Positions 17,103-27,008 are shown, counted from the first letter of the stretch. The stretch is DNA of 64,000 nt from Planctomycetaceae bacterium (GCA_007121535.1 SKKK01000148.1:1-64000); one strand, 5' to 3'. Notes: generated from the sequence alone by a model not told the origin. Numbers and translations: made by a program.

Positions 17103-17211
17103 GGGGTCAGGTCTTGACATTTAACTTTTTCGACGTAGAGACTCACCGCAAAGCTGAATGTCAAGACCCGACCGTAGATTCAACAAAAGTTAAATGTCAA
17201 GACCTGACCCC
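17103..17211. mobile_element. MITE with GGGGTCAGGTCTTGACA ends (copy 1)
   Basis: 109 bp with terminal inverted repeats GGGGTCAGGTCTTGACA and its complement, each extended by TTTAACTTTT. An internal copy (TGAATGTCAAGACCCGAC) lies off centre. A second copy, in the opposite orientation of the asymmetric core, occurs at 54210-54317. It has no coding capacity. The end sequences resemble those around IS200/REP-associated tyrosine transposase elements. The left end borders the TPR fragment. The right end forms the last codons and stop of the HzsA-like gene. Confidence 0.85.
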
Positions 17212-19922
17212 CGTTGCGTCAACGGGCATTCCAGTTGGGGCACGATGTCGCGCCGGGGCGGGCCGCCGTCGGGCGGACGCCGATTGTAGAAGCGGTCGTG
17301 ATAGGGCGCGTTGGCATCGATCCAGGTCACCAGCGTGCGCCACTGCGTGGGGCTCAAACCGACCTCGGCTTGATGCAGTGGATCTTCGCGCAGCACTTGG
17401 ATCAGTCGGCTGCGGTGAGACCCGAACTCCATCGGTTGTGTGACACTCGAATCGCTCAACCGGTTCGAGACCAACACCCAGGGTTTTCCCATCGTGCCGT
17501 CCGGAGCGCGGCCGAACAGCGTCGCAAACGACTGGTAGAATCCGCCGTCGGAGGCCGTATCGCTCAGATCGATCCCGCCGTCCGGGTTCTCGCGACCGTG
17601 ACAGCGAACGCACCGATCATCCAGAATCGGTTGGATTAAAGCTTCGTAGCCCATCAGTTGCGTCGCGCCCCACGGCGGCGGCTCGGGGATGCTGGGCGGA
17701 CGCTGCAAAGCAAGCGAAAACCCCCAACCGGCCTGAGGCGTCTGCAAACGCGATTCGTGACAACCGGTACAGCCCCGCGTCTCGCCAGCTTGCAACGTGA
17801 CGTGGGTGCGCATCCGGCGGATTTCCATGTGCTGGTCGTCCAATGCCTGAAAGTAGATGGCAGCATCTGCCGGAACGACGAATTGGGCGGAACCGTCCTC
17901 TTCGACCGGCACCTCGCCCAGCACGCGGACCGGCGCCCAGCTCCAGTGACCGAACTGATGCGTCCAGGCATCGCCCGGAATGTACCGCATCGCGCCGATA
18001 TCGCTGTCCAGCGGCCAACCCACTCGTTGGGCGATGCGCAGATACTTGACGGCGCCGCGCGGGACTCCGACCAAGCCTTGATAGACGTCGCCCACGTAGC
18101 ACACCGCCGTTTTCGGCACGTCTTCGTCCTCTTGCATCCGGTCGGGCAACTGCGGCGGACGCTGTCGCGGCTTCAGCGGCATGGGGAACGAGCACGAGTA
18201 GATCAGGTCGCGAGCCAGCAGTTCCTTGTTGCCGTACACGTCGACCAGATAGACCGCAAAGCCGGTGGCCGTCAAGCTGCTCGAGTAGCTGTACGAGGCC
18301 AGGAAGCAGGTTTCGGACAAGGCCCAAGGCGTCTTGTAGACGCCGCCGCGGTCAGGCGGCCCGCCGGATGCAACCGGTCGCCCGGCCATCGGACCTTCTT
18401 GCGGTTTCACTCGCGGCGTGACGATCTCCAGGCTGTCCGCGTTGTTGATCCCATGCCGCGCGTCGATCAGTACGATCGGGCCGTAGGCCAGCGTATGATG
18501 TCCCGTGGCGATTGAGACCAGTTTCTGGCTGTCCGGGACGCTGCGGGTGTCACGCAGCCCGTACGGGGGCCGCAGGTGCTGGTTGAACACCGCGTCGGCC
18601 ATCGTGCCGTCCGGCCGGATCGTCCAGACCGAGTGCGTCTCGAAGAAATGCCGCTCCTGGTAGTCCCAGCGCGTGTAGGCGATCTGGCCGTTGTCCAGGC
18701 TGTGCGGATACCGGTCGATGTCCTTGTTGTCGTTCAACCGCATCACGCGGCCCGTCTCGGGGAACACACGGTAGAGATTGATCACCGTGTGGTCCGCGCT
18801 GAACTTTCCGCACTCGCTGCTGCGGCCCGAGCGATCCGAGGCAAAGACGACCGAATCATCGGCACAGTAGGTCGGTTCGAAATCGCTCCAGTATTCATGC
18901 CCCGTCAACTGGCGCAGCCCGTTGCCGTCCAAGCCGATCTCGTAAAGATGCGTCGGCGGCTGATGACCGCGCAGCAGGAACACGTAATCGCCGCTGATCG
19001 TATCCCAGGGGGGCGGCCAGTCCGGTTGCCGCGCGTAACCGAACACGACGCGATCGGCATCCCAACCCAGATCGATTCCGTGGACGTGTCCGGGGCCCAG
19101 TTGCCCGTCCAGGACCGGGCGTCTTGCACTGCCGGGTTCGAGGCCCTGCTGGACGTAGATATCGCCACCCGGCTTGTGCGACCAGGGATACTGCGAGCCC
19201 GTGATGTTCGCAAACAGGGCGACGTGGCGTTGGATGTACACCAGCCGCTCGAAATCGACCGCCGGATTGGCCAGCACGATACGGCGCGCGGCGCGGCGGG
19301 CTTCCAGCCACAAACGCCGCTGCGACGTCAGATCGCCCGGCGCGTTCTCGATCCGACGCGCCAACTGCGCTCGGATCGCTTGCACGTGCTCGAAATTCGC
19401 CCTCGCGGCTTGCTGATCCGCGCGTGAAATGCCGGAACGCTTGATTTCGTCCAGCGTCCCCGAGGCACGCTGCAAAATCAGATCGACCGACCCGAGCATC
19501 GACGCCGGCTGATGATGGATGCCCCACCCGGCGCCTTGCCGGACGTAATCGGCGGTCAAGAGGAAATCGCCGTCCAAAGCCATCCAGCGACGATACCAAT
19601 CGGGCGAGTCGTTTCTTGGCCAACGCACCTCTTGGCCGTTGTTCTCCAGATTCACCTTGGTGGCCAACGCCCATTCCGCGATCCCCTGGACGAACGGGTC
19701 AGCATCGTCCAACAGCGACGCGGCTTCGCCGGCCAATTCGTCGCTCAATTCGCGTTGTTGAGCCAAAGCCAGCAACTGTTCGGCCCGTCCGATCGCGGAT
19801 TTGTGGGTTGCCGACGAGGGGATTCCCATCGAGTTCGGATCTTCCGCCGCGCCAACGGACGACCATCCAGCGGCCAGCAGCATCAACGCGGCCCACGCCC
19901 AGGGGAAGGAAACGAGCTTCAT
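17190..19922 (-). CDS. HzsA-like secreted beta-propeller protein with two c-type haem sites
   Basis: 910 residues with signal peptide (AWAALMLLAAGWSSVGAAED). An N-terminal helical part (to ~260) is followed by WD40/PD40-like propeller blades (LDGNGLRQLTGHEYWSDFEP, SVVFASDRSGR, VWTIRPDGTM). The C-terminal third carries CTGCH and CVRCH haem-c motifs. The architecture corresponds to the family that includes the hydrazine synthase alpha-subunit middle domain; outside anammox bacteria its role is unknown, probably periplasmic redox or substrate binding. The ATG at 19922 has GGAAG upstream. The final residues (about RGSGLDI) and the stop are encoded by the MITE at 17103-17211, so the natural C-terminus has been replaced. 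It is divergent from the multihaem cytochrome gene. Confidence 0.75.
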   Translation of the reverse strand: MKLVSFPWAWAALMLLAAGWSSVGAAEDPNSMGIPSSATHKSAIGRAEQLLALAQQRELSDELAGEAASLLDDADPFVQGIAEWALATKVNLENNGQEVRWPRNDSPDWYRRWMALDGDFLLTADYVRQGAGWGIHHQPASMLGSVDLILQRASGTLDEIKRSGISRADQQAARANFEHVQAIRAQLARRIENAPGDLTSQRRLWLEARRAARRIVLANPAVDFERLVYIQRHVALFANITGSQYPWSHKPGGDIYVQQGLEPGSARRPVLDGQLGPGHVHGIDLGWDADRVVFGYARQPDWPPPWDTISGDYVFLLRGHQPPTHLYEIGLDGNGLRQLTGHEYWSDFEPTYCADDSVVFASDRSGRSSECGKFSADHTVINLYRVFPETGRVMRLNDNKDIDRYPHSLDNGQIAYTRWDYQERHFFETHSVWTIRPDGTMADAVFNQHLRPPYGLRDTRSVPDSQKLVSIATGHHTLAYGPIVLIDARHGINNADSLEIVTPRVKPQEGPMAGRPVASGGPPDRGGVYKTPWALSETCFLASYSYSSSLTATGFAVYLVDVYGNKELLARDLIYSCSFPMPLKPRQRPPQLPDRMQEDEDVPKTAVCYVGDVYQGLVGVPRGAVKYLRIAQRVGWPLDSDIGAMRYIPGDAWTHQFGHWSWAPVRVLGEVPVEEDGSAQFVVPADAAIYFQALDDQHMEIRRMRTHVTLQAGETRGCTGCHESRLQTPQAGWGFSLALQRPPSIPEPPPWGATQLMGYEALIQPILDDRCVRCHGRENPDGGIDLSDTASDGGFYQSFATLFGRAPDGTMGKPWVLVSNRLSDSSVTQPMEFGSHRSRLIQVLREDPLHQAEVGLSPTQWRTLVTWIDANAPYHDRFYNRRPPDGGPPRRDIVPQLECPLTQRGSGLDI

Positions 19923-20663
19923 CGGTGTGCTTCCTTTTTCACGGGGAAGGATATCGACAGGCAAGCCGGACTCTTGGATTATATTGGCAATAAATCCAAA
20001 AAAAAGAGGGGATTGCCAACCGAGGCAGCGTATCGTTTCGACAACGCCGCAAAATCTTGGATTGACTGGGGGTGGGGGTGGACTGTCAGGAGCGGTTGGT
20101 TGGGTGCGGCCGGCATGGGACCGGGAAGACGGGCTGGCAGCGACCAGTTCAGCCGAAGCTCTATGTTCTGGGTGGTCGAACGGGCGGCAAGGTTTCACGC
20201 CAAGTGCGGCAACGGCCTGGCGTGGACTGCAGCACAGTTGTTCGGTGTTGGATAGCCGGTCATGGGATCTTCTTGGAGTTGCTGTCGGCAGATGGCCGCC
20301 AAGCCGTCGATACCTCTGCGGACTTCATCACATGCATCGTTCATCCTCCGTTTCGAGTCAAGGATCGACCGACGATTTACCTGATCCCGACTTCACGCAC
20401 GCTTGCCGAAAGGACACCACCATCCTTTATCCGGTGTGCCCATGACGCCAAGGGTGTCGTCACCAAAACAAGACAAAGACGGCGGAACCCGAGACGGCCG
20501 GCATCTACGGCTGGGATTTGGCGTTTCGAATTCTGCGTTGCCTTACAAAGCACGAAGCTCCAAGCACCACGAATTGACACACGCCCCGTTGATTCTCATC
20601 GGACCTAAAGGTAGACTTTGGGCATTTGTTGACCCTGAAATTCCAGATCGTGGAGACTCCTCG
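19923..20663. other. Long intergenic region between divergent cytochrome genes
   Basis: No gene is supported in these 741 bp; the open frames are Arg/Ser/Pro-rich shadows. The region presumably holds two divergent promoters. A G-run (GGGGGTGGGGGTGG, ~20068-20081) is the only notable feature. No operator or riboswitch can be defended. Confidence 0.4.
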
Positions 20664-22685
20664 ATGAAATGGTATACGTTTTGCCTTCTCAGTCTGTCTG
20701 CCAGCTTAGGCTTCCCGGCGGCCGCGGCGGGCCAGGGATCGCGGTTCGCCGTGACCAATAGCCGCAGTGAATACGCCCATTGGATCGATCTGTACGACGC
20801 GAACAATCGCCGCATCGATCCGACCGATCCCGATGCGGCGCCCTATTCGCCGAGGATCACGTGCGGGCGTTGTCACGATTACGAAAGTATGGCCAGCGGC
20901 CATCACTTCAACGCCATGCACAGCAGCCTGCCGGCGGGTCGTCCCGGTGAACCGTGGATTTGGACCGACGAGCGAACGGGGACGCAAATCCCGCTGTCTT
21001 ATCGTCGTTGGGAGGGGACTTATCATCCTGACGACTTGGACATTTCGCCATGGGATTTCATCTTGAAGTTCGGTCGCCACTTGCCCGGCGGCGGACCGGG
21101 GGAAGCGCCCGCTCGGAAGCCGGCAACGGACGGCGAACCTTCGGACGGTGACCAGCAGCCGACTCCGGCGGTCGCGGATCGCTGGCGCTTGTCGGGGATG
21201 CTGGAAATCGATTGCATGTTCTGCCACAGCAACGATCTGGCGTACAGCCCGGAGACCTGGTGGAACCAGATCCGCGACCAGAATTTCGCTTGGGCACCGG
21301 CGGCCGCAGCCGGGCTGGCGTCGATCGAGGGCAGGGTCGCGGCGCTGGCCGACGATTTCGATCCGGCCGACGCGGCGCCGGGAGGACGGAACCGGTTGCC
21401 TGTGACCACCTACAATTCGTTGCGGATGAACGCGGATAACAAGGTGTTCTTCGACGTGGTGCGAACTCCGGACGACCGCACTTGTTACTACTGTCACACC
21501 GCGCACACCGTCGGCGACCATGCGGTACCGTTTTGGAATCAGGACGTGGACGTGCACTTGCGGGCGGGCATGTCGTGCAGCGATTGCCACCCGAACGACA
21601 TCGGGCATCATACGGTGCGTGGTTACGAGGGCGAGGTGCACCCGACGGGCGAATCGGTGGCGTCGCTGTCGTGCCGAGGATGTCACATGGACAGCGAGGA
21701 CGGCATGGGCGGTCGGATGGGCGCGCCCAAGCCGCTGCACGGCGGGTTGCCACCGCTGCACTTCGAAAAGCTTTCCTGTACTGCTTGCCATTCCGGACCG
21801 GCGCCCATCGAGGATGCCCAACCGGTCCATACGGCGATGGCCCATGGATTGGGTCTGCCCTCCCTTGATTACACCAGCGACTTGGAACCTGGCATCGTGG
21901 CGCCGGTCCTGCTTCAAGACGAAGGCGTGCTGTACCCTCATCGGATGACTTGGCCAGCATTCTGGGGCCGTTTGGTCGACGGCCAGATCACACCGTTGAA
22001 CCCCGACGACGTGCAGGAGACATTGCGACGCATTCTTCGAGTCCGCCGCGGGGCCAGCTTGATGGAGACCGTTTCCGCGATCAAGCTGACCGCAGAAGAC
22101 AAGGCCGGCGTCTTGGGCGAGGAGCGGGCATCGATCGACGAAGAACTGTGGACGCAGGAGGAACAAGAGGCGATCGCCGCTCTGGAACTGGCCAAGGCCA
22201 AGCAGGCGTGGGACGAACTGCTGGCAGCCGCGCTGACGACGCTGCAAGAGAGCTTCGAAGACGATGGCGTGGCCGTGTATGTGGGCGGCGGACGGGCGTA
22301 TCGCTTGGGCGAAGACGGCCAACCCGAAGCGTTCGAGCATGCGGTGGCCGAGCCGTATGCCTGGAAACTGGGCCACGACGTGCGACCGACGCGTTTTTCG
22401 ACGGGAATCACCGGCTGCTACGAATGCCATGCCGACGGCGCACCAATTTTCGAGGGCCGGGTGACAGCGGTCGCGGCCGTGCCGGACGACCAGCCGTTGG
22501 CCCATTCCATGTGGGAACTGGCCGGGTACGACAAGCAGTTGTTGGACGCCTGGAACCAGTCGTTCCAGGGCCGAACGATGTTCAAGTACGCCGGTTTCGC
22601 CGCCATGGGCATCGTCGGGCTGATTCTGCTGACGTATCTTATTCAGGGAACCTACGGTCTGTTCGCGAGTTTTCGTCGGATTTGA
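20664..22685 (+). CDS. Heptahaem cytochrome c with C-terminal membrane anchor
   Basis: 673 residues: signal peptide (FCLLSLSASLGFPAAAAG), then seven CxxCH motifs in the order CGRCH, CMFCH, CYYCH, CSDCH, CRGCH, CTACH, CYECH, and one C-terminal transmembrane helix (MGIVGLILLTYLI). A helical segment rich in Glu/Lys/Ala (about 455-510) separates haem 6 from haem 7. Numerous additional His residues can serve as distal ligands. It should be a periplasmic electron-transfer protein anchored in the cytoplasmic membrane. The following gene, 32 bp downstream, encodes a His-containing four-helix membrane protein, so the two probably form a quinol-to-cytochrome or related module. ATG at 20664 has GGAG upstream. 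Confidence 0.85.
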   Translation: MKWYTFCLLSLSASLGFPAAAAGQGSRFAVTNSRSEYAHWIDLYDANNRRIDPTDPDAAPYSPRITCGRCHDYESMASGHHFNAMHSSLPAGRPGEPWIWTDERTGTQIPLSYRRWEGTYHPDDLDISPWDFILKFGRHLPGGGPGEAPARKPATDGEPSDGDQQPTPAVADRWRLSGMLEIDCMFCHSNDLAYSPETWWNQIRDQNFAWAPAAAAGLASIEGRVAALADDFDPADAAPGGRNRLPVTTYNSLRMNADNKVFFDVVRTPDDRTCYYCHTAHTVGDHAVPFWNQDVDVHLRAGMSCSDCHPNDIGHHTVRGYEGEVHPTGESVASLSCRGCHMDSEDGMGGRMGAPKPLHGGLPPLHFEKLSCTACHSGPAPIEDAQPVHTAMAHGLGLPSLDYTSDLEPGIVAPVLLQDEGVLYPHRMTWPAFWGRLVDGQITPLNPDDVQETLRRILRVRRGASLMETVSAIKLTAEDKAGVLGEERASIDEELWTQEEQEAIAALELAKAKQAWDELLAAALTTLQESFEDDGVAVYVGGGRAYRLGEDGQPEAFEHAVAEPYAWKLGHDVRPTRFSTGITGCYECHADGAPIFEGRVTAVAAVPDDQPLAHSMWELAGYDKQLLDAWNQSFQGRTMFKYAGFAAMGIVGLILLTYLIQGTYGLFASFRRI

Positions 22686-22717
22686 TCGAATCGAGAGAAT
22701 GATGCGGGAGACAACTT

Positions 22718-23329
22718 ATGTTCGCCGAGGGAAATAATTCGTTCGTCCTGATCGTCGCCCACGGGGGCGAGCAGTTCAATCAGGCGCTGCCCTATCTGCT
22801 GGTCGCGACGGCGCTGATCGTCGGAGTTTACGTGGTGCTGAGCATCACCAGGCCGAGAAGCGTCGAGCCGAAATCGAAATGGAGCCCCTGGGAGTGGGCC
22901 GTCTATGCCGCCACGTTGCTGAGCGTTGGTGTCCTGGCCGCCACGTCGTTCGGCGCCGTGTTGAGCGTGGGCGTTCTGAACGGTTGGGCCCTGCTGGCTC
23001 ACATGGTGGGCGCCGGGATGTTTGTCTTTGTGCTGCCGGTCCTGGCGATCACCTGGTGCGAGCCCAGCCGTTTCGATCTGCGGCGGTACGGCCAACGCGA
23101 GCAGACGGGATCGCAACGTTTCTACTGGTTTCCCAAACTGACTTTCTGGTTGTTGTTGGCATCGGGCTGGGTGGTCGCGATGACGATGTTGGTCAGCATG
23201 ATTCCGTGGATGGGAACCGATGAATTGGAAAGCATGCTGGAACTGCATCGTTGGAGCGGCTTGCTGGTGGTCGTCGCCGCAGCGCTGCACGTCAGCGGCA
23301 TTGTGATGCAGCGGTTCGGCAAACGCTAA
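22718..23329 (+). CDS. Cytochrome-b-like integral membrane protein
   Basis: 203 residues with about four or five transmembrane helices. Histidines sit at helix positions suited to haem ligation: GWALLAHMVGAG, LELHRWSGLL and AAALHVSGI. The HRWSG-x2-LVVVAA-LHV arrangement is typical of cytochrome b561/DUF4405-type di-haem proteins. It follows the heptahaem cytochrome by 32 bp and precedes the Lon-like gene by 8 bp. Most likely it is the membrane partner that exchanges electrons between quinone and the periplasmic cytochrome. Haem binding is inferred from sequence only. Confidence 0.65.
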   Translation: MFAEGNNSFVLIVAHGGEQFNQALPYLLVATALIVGVYVVLSITRPRSVEPKSKWSPWEWAVYAATLLSVGVLAATSFGAVLSVGVLNGWALLAHMVGAGMFVFVLPVLAITWCEPSRFDLRRYGQREQTGSQRFYWFPKLTFWLLLASGWVVAMTMLVSMIPWMGTDELESMLELHRWSGLLVVVAAALHVSGIVMQRFGKR

Positions 23330-23337
23330 GGGGACGC

Positions 23338-25809
23338 ATGGAACCTTTATCTTCGTTACCCGCATCGGAACTGGGCTGGACTTGCGATCCGGAGCAATTA
23401 CCCTTCCAGACGACGGACGATCTGGACGATCTGCAAGAATTCCTGGGCCAGGCTCGAGCCTTGAACGCCGTTCGATTCGGCATCAGCATCCGCCGCGATG
23501 GCTATAACCTGTACGTATTGGGGCCGCCCGGAGTTGGCAAGCGGACGATCGTCCAGTCGTTCCTGGAGCAAAAGGCCGCCAACGACCCTCGGCCCGGTGA
23601 CTGGTGCTACGTCCAGAATTTCGAAGAGCCTCACCGGCCGCGAGTGCTGCGATTTCCACCGGGGCGCGGCGCAAAATTTGTGACCGACATGGAAAATCTG
23701 GTCGAGGATCTGCGCGTCTCGATCCCGGGAGCCCTGGAAACCGAAGAACACAAGACCCAGATCCAACAGATCGAACAGGAGACCAGAGACGTCCAGAACC
23801 GGGCCTTTCAAGAATTGACGGATCAGGCCCAGAAGCAGGGAATTCAGGTGATCCGTACCCACGCGGGATTCGCCCTGGCTCCCAGCCGCGATGGCAAAGT
23901 CCTGGAACCCGAGCAATTCGATCGGTTGCCCGAGGCCGAACGCAACAAGATCCACGAGCAGATCGAACGGTTGCAGGAGCAATTGCAGACGCTGGTGGCC
24001 AAGCTGCCTCGCTGGCGGCGCGAGGCGCGTGAGCGGATCAAACAGGCCAACCGGGACGCGGCCCGTTTCGCCTTGGAACATCTGATGAATCCGCTGCTGG
24101 ACGAGTACCGCGATCTGGACGACGTGGTGCGTTATCTGCGCGCCATGGAAGAAGACGTGATCGCCAATACGGACGAGTTCCAAGCGTCGTCGGAGGAGAG
24201 TTCGGAGATGCCGCTGCTGTTGCTGAAACGGCAGCGCAGCGCGTTGGACGAATACCAGGTCAATCTGATCGTCGACCACGAATCTTCCGATGGCGCGCCG
24301 GTTGTCTACGAAGAGCATCCCAGCTTTCAAAATCTGCTGGGACGCATCGAGCACCAAGCGCACATGGGAACCTTGGAAACCCATTTTACGCTGATCAAGC
24401 CCGGCTCGATCCATCGCGCCAACGGCGGGTATCTGGTGGTCGAAGCTCTGCGGCTGTTTCAGCAGCCTTATGCTTGGGAGGGTTTGAAACGCTGCCTGTA
24501 CGCGGGGCACGTGAAGATCGAGTCGCTGGCCGAATCGCTCGGCTTGATCAGCACCGTGTCGCTTGAACCGGAACCCATCCCGTTGGACGTTAAAGTCGTG
24601 CTGCTGGGCGATCGGATGCTGTACTATCTGCTGCACCAGTACGATCGGGACTTCGCCGAGTTGTTCAAGGTGGCCGCCGACTTCGAAGAGAAGATGGATC
24701 GTAGTGACGCCAGTTGCCTGCTGTACGCCCAATTGATCGCCACGCTGGTCCGGCGTGAACGTCATCGACGTTTCGATCGCACGGCCGTCGCGCGGATCTT
24801 GGAACACAGTGCCCGCGTCGCCGCCGACTCGGAAAAACTGACCACGCACATGCGGACCATCACCGATCTGATCCGCGAAGCCGATTACTGGTGCGCTGAC
24901 AATGGCCAGGAAACGGTGACGGTCCAACACGTGGATCAAGCGATCGACCAACAGATCCATCGTGCGGATCGCGTGCGAGATCGGGTGCAGGAGCAAATTT
25001 TGCGAGGCACGCTGCTGATCGATACGCACGGCAGTCAAGTAGGGCAGGTGAACGGGCTGAGCGTCCTGGATCTGGGCAATTTCTCTTTCGGTCGGCCCGC
25101 GCGCATCACGGCCACGGTTCGACTGGGGAAAGGGGACGTGGTCGATATCGAACGCGAAGTCGAATTGGGCGGGCCCATCCATTCCAAGGGCGTCTTGATC
25201 CTCGGATCGCTGCTGGCCGCCCGTTACGCCCAGGATCACCCGCTGTCGCTGGGCGCCAGTGTGGTGTTCGAACAATCGTATGGCATGGTCGACGGCGACA
25301 GTGCGTCCGTGGCCGAATTTTGCGCCTTGGTTTCGGCGCTGTCGAACATCCCCATCCGCCAGTCGTTGGCGGTGACCGGATCGGTCAATCAACTTGGCCG
25401 AGTCCAGGCGATCGGAGGCGTGAACGAAAAGATCGAAGGCTTCTACGATATCTGTCAACACCGTGGTTTGACCGGCGACCAGGGAGTCTTGATCCCGGCC
25501 GCGAACGTCCCTCACCTGATGCTGCGGCGGGATGTCATCGCGGCCGTCCGGCAAGGACGATTCCATATCTACCCGATCGCGGATGTCGATCAGGCCATCG
25601 CCCTGTTGACCGACTCGACGGCCGGTGACCCGGACGAGCAGGGGAGATTTCCGGATGGAACGGTCAATCACGCGGTCGCCGAACGATTGCAGAAGATGTT
25701 CCGATTGCGTCGAGAAAGCATGCTGCCGGAAAAAGCGATCGGAAACGCGGAAACTTCGGCAACGCAGGAAGAATCGGCCTCATTTCCCGACGCGGACGCG
25801 GATAGCTGA
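23338..25809 (+). CDS. Lon-like ATP-dependent protease (AAA_32/LonB-C type)
   Basis: 823 residues. A P-loop GPPGVGKRT (63-70) lies near the N-terminus, followed by a long helical insertion (~130-290) and the rest of an AAA+-like module (GGYLVVEALRLF; VVLLGDRMLYYLL). The C-terminal S16 protease domain has Ser655 in DGDSAS and Lys698 in GGVNEKIEGF, exactly 43 residues apart as in classical Lon, so it should be active. The GKR in place of GKT/S in the Walker A is usual for this subfamily. It lacks the LAN domain of housekeeping Lon. Role: cytoplasmic quality control. The ATG at 23338 lies 8 bp after the membrane gene, so it may be co-transcribed. Confidence 0.85.
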   Translation: MEPLSSLPASELGWTCDPEQLPFQTTDDLDDLQEFLGQARALNAVRFGISIRRDGYNLYVLGPPGVGKRTIVQSFLEQKAANDPRPGDWCYVQNFEEPHRPRVLRFPPGRGAKFVTDMENLVEDLRVSIPGALETEEHKTQIQQIEQETRDVQNRAFQELTDQAQKQGIQVIRTHAGFALAPSRDGKVLEPEQFDRLPEAERNKIHEQIERLQEQLQTLVAKLPRWRREARERIKQANRDAARFALEHLMNPLLDEYRDLDDVVRYLRAMEEDVIANTDEFQASSEESSEMPLLLLKRQRSALDEYQVNLIVDHESSDGAPVVYEEHPSFQNLLGRIEHQAHMGTLETHFTLIKPGSIHRANGGYLVVEALRLFQQPYAWEGLKRCLYAGHVKIESLAESLGLISTVSLEPEPIPLDVKVVLLGDRMLYYLLHQYDRDFAELFKVAADFEEKMDRSDASCLLYAQLIATLVRRERHRRFDRTAVARILEHSARVAADSEKLTTHMRTITDLIREADYWCADNGQETVTVQHVDQAIDQQIHRADRVRDRVQEQILRGTLLIDTHGSQVGQVNGLSVLDLGNFSFGRPARITATVRLGKGDVVDIEREVELGGPIHSKGVLILGSLLAARYAQDHPLSLGASVVFEQSYGMVDGDSASVAEFCALVSALSNIPIRQSLAVTGSVNQLGRVQAIGGVNEKIEGFYDICQHRGLTGDQGVLIPAANVPHLMLRRDVIAAVRQGRFHIYPIADVDQAIALLTDSTAGDPDEQGRFPDGTVNHAVAERLQKMFRLRRESMLPEKAIGNAETSATQEESASFPDADADS

Positions 25810-25892
25810 TACGGGGACTTGCCCGGCCAGCGCCCTGATTCCACAATAAAGGGAAGCGCTCGATCACCAGTTTCTTGTACGTCTGATATCCC

Positions 25893-26954
25893 ATGAATTC
25901 GAACACTGCTGTGAAAAAATCAACCCGTTCGGGGCGATTGCTGGATGTGCTCGAGCCCTTCGACAGCTCGCTGATCATCACCCATGACAATCCGGATCCG
26001 GACGCGATCGCTTCCGGTTGGGCGCTTGCCTGCTTGATCGACGAAAGACTCGGGCATCCGGTCCGTCTGGTCGGCGGCGGTGGGATCGTCCGCGCCGAGA
26101 ACCGGCACATGGTTCATTTGTTGCAGCCGCCCATCGAATTGATCGACCATGTCCAGGTCTTCGGTAGGACGGCGGCGGTGCTGGTCGACTGCGACATTTC
26201 GGCGGGCAACCATCTGCTGGCCAGCACCGCGCTGCGGCCCGTCGCGGTGATCGATCATCATTTGAGTCATGGCCCGCGTCATCGGATCCCTTTTCGCGAC
26301 GTTCGGCCTCACGTAGCCGCGTCGGCCAGCATCGTGGCCAGTTATCTACGCGAGCAGCATCTGCAGGTCGATTGGAAACTGGCGACCGCTCTGTTGTACG
26401 CCATCCGCACAGAGACGTTGGGCGGCGAAACGCATCACTCTCGACTGGATAAACAGATCCTGGCCTGGCTCAGCGCACGCGCCGATCCGAAGACGCTGGC
26501 CGAGATCGAGAACGCGCCGCTGTCGGCCGCCTATTTCTCCGATCTGGTGCTGGCGCTGCAGAGCACCTTTATCTACGACGATGCCGCGCTGTGCTTCTTG
26601 CCCAAAGCGCAGGGCGCGGAAATCATCGGCGAAGTCGCCGATCTGTTGATTCGTCACGTGGGTGTCAAGCGGGTCCTGTGCGCCGCGGTGATCGGTGACG
26701 ATCTTCTGCTGTCCGTGCGGACCGAGCGTGGTTGCGGCGATGCCTCGGATCTGGCTCGTCGCACGGTCCAGGATCTGGGCCAGGGCGGGGGGCACCAGCA
26801 TCGAGCCGGGGGAAAGATCCCTCGTGCCCAATGTCCGTGCTCGAGCGATGAACTGTGCGACGAACTTCGTAACCGCTGGCTGAACGCCTGCCAGGTCGAT
26901 CGACAGCGAGGGACTCGGCTGGTCGCCAAACGCGAGATTGTTCGAAACTTGTGA
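25893..26954 (+). CDS. DHH/DHHA1 phosphoesterase (NrnA-like)
   Basis: 353 residues. Metal-binding motifs of the DHH superfamily are present: ITHDNPDPDA (motif I), VLVDCD (II), VIDHHLSHG (III) and the DHHA1-type GQGGGHQHRAGG near the C-terminus. NrnA-type enzymes hydrolyse nano-RNAs, pGpG/pApA or 3'-phosphoadenosine phosphate. Longer than Bacillus NrnA by a short C-terminal tail (VDRQRGTRLVAKREI). It lies 83 bp downstream of the Lon-like gene and is followed by an atypical kinase. Cytoplasmic; substrate cannot be decided from sequence. Confidence 0.8.
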   Translation: MNSNTAVKKSTRSGRLLDVLEPFDSSLIITHDNPDPDAIASGWALACLIDERLGHPVRLVGGGGIVRAENRHMVHLLQPPIELIDHVQVFGRTAAVLVDCDISAGNHLLASTALRPVAVIDHHLSHGPRHRIPFRDVRPHVAASASIVASYLREQHLQVDWKLATALLYAIRTETLGGETHHSRLDKQILAWLSARADPKTLAEIENAPLSAAYFSDLVLALQSTFIYDDAALCFLPKAQGAEIIGEVADLLIRHVGVKRVLCAAVIGDDLLLSVRTERGCGDASDLARRTVQDLGQGGGHQHRAGGKIPRAQCPCSSDELCDELRNRWLNACQVDRQRGTRLVAKREIVRNL

Positions 26955-27008
26955 TTCACCCAACGCACCGCGCGCCGTCCACGCTGCAGCGGTCGACGAG
27001 TATCTTCC

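Noticed and set aside
17190-20198. Longer 1002-residue version of the HzsA-like protein starting at 20198
   Set aside because: The extra 92 residues are Pro/Arg-rich without pattern, whereas the ATG at 19922 has a ribosome-binding site and begins a signal peptide.
20706-22505. Long minus-strand open frame opposite the heptahaem cytochrome
   Set aside because: The plus strand has seven CxxCH motifs and a signal peptide; the opposite frame is a shadow.
17190-23329. Anammox hydrazine synthase locus
   Set aside because: Only an HzsA-like domain architecture is seen; there is no HzsB/C, hydroxylamine oxidoreductase or hydrazine dehydrogenase.
23398-25671. Long minus-strand open frame opposite the Lon-like gene
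   Set aside because: It is an antisense shadow of a GC-rich gene; its translation is His/Gln/Arg-rich without any domain, while the plus strand has a complete protease.
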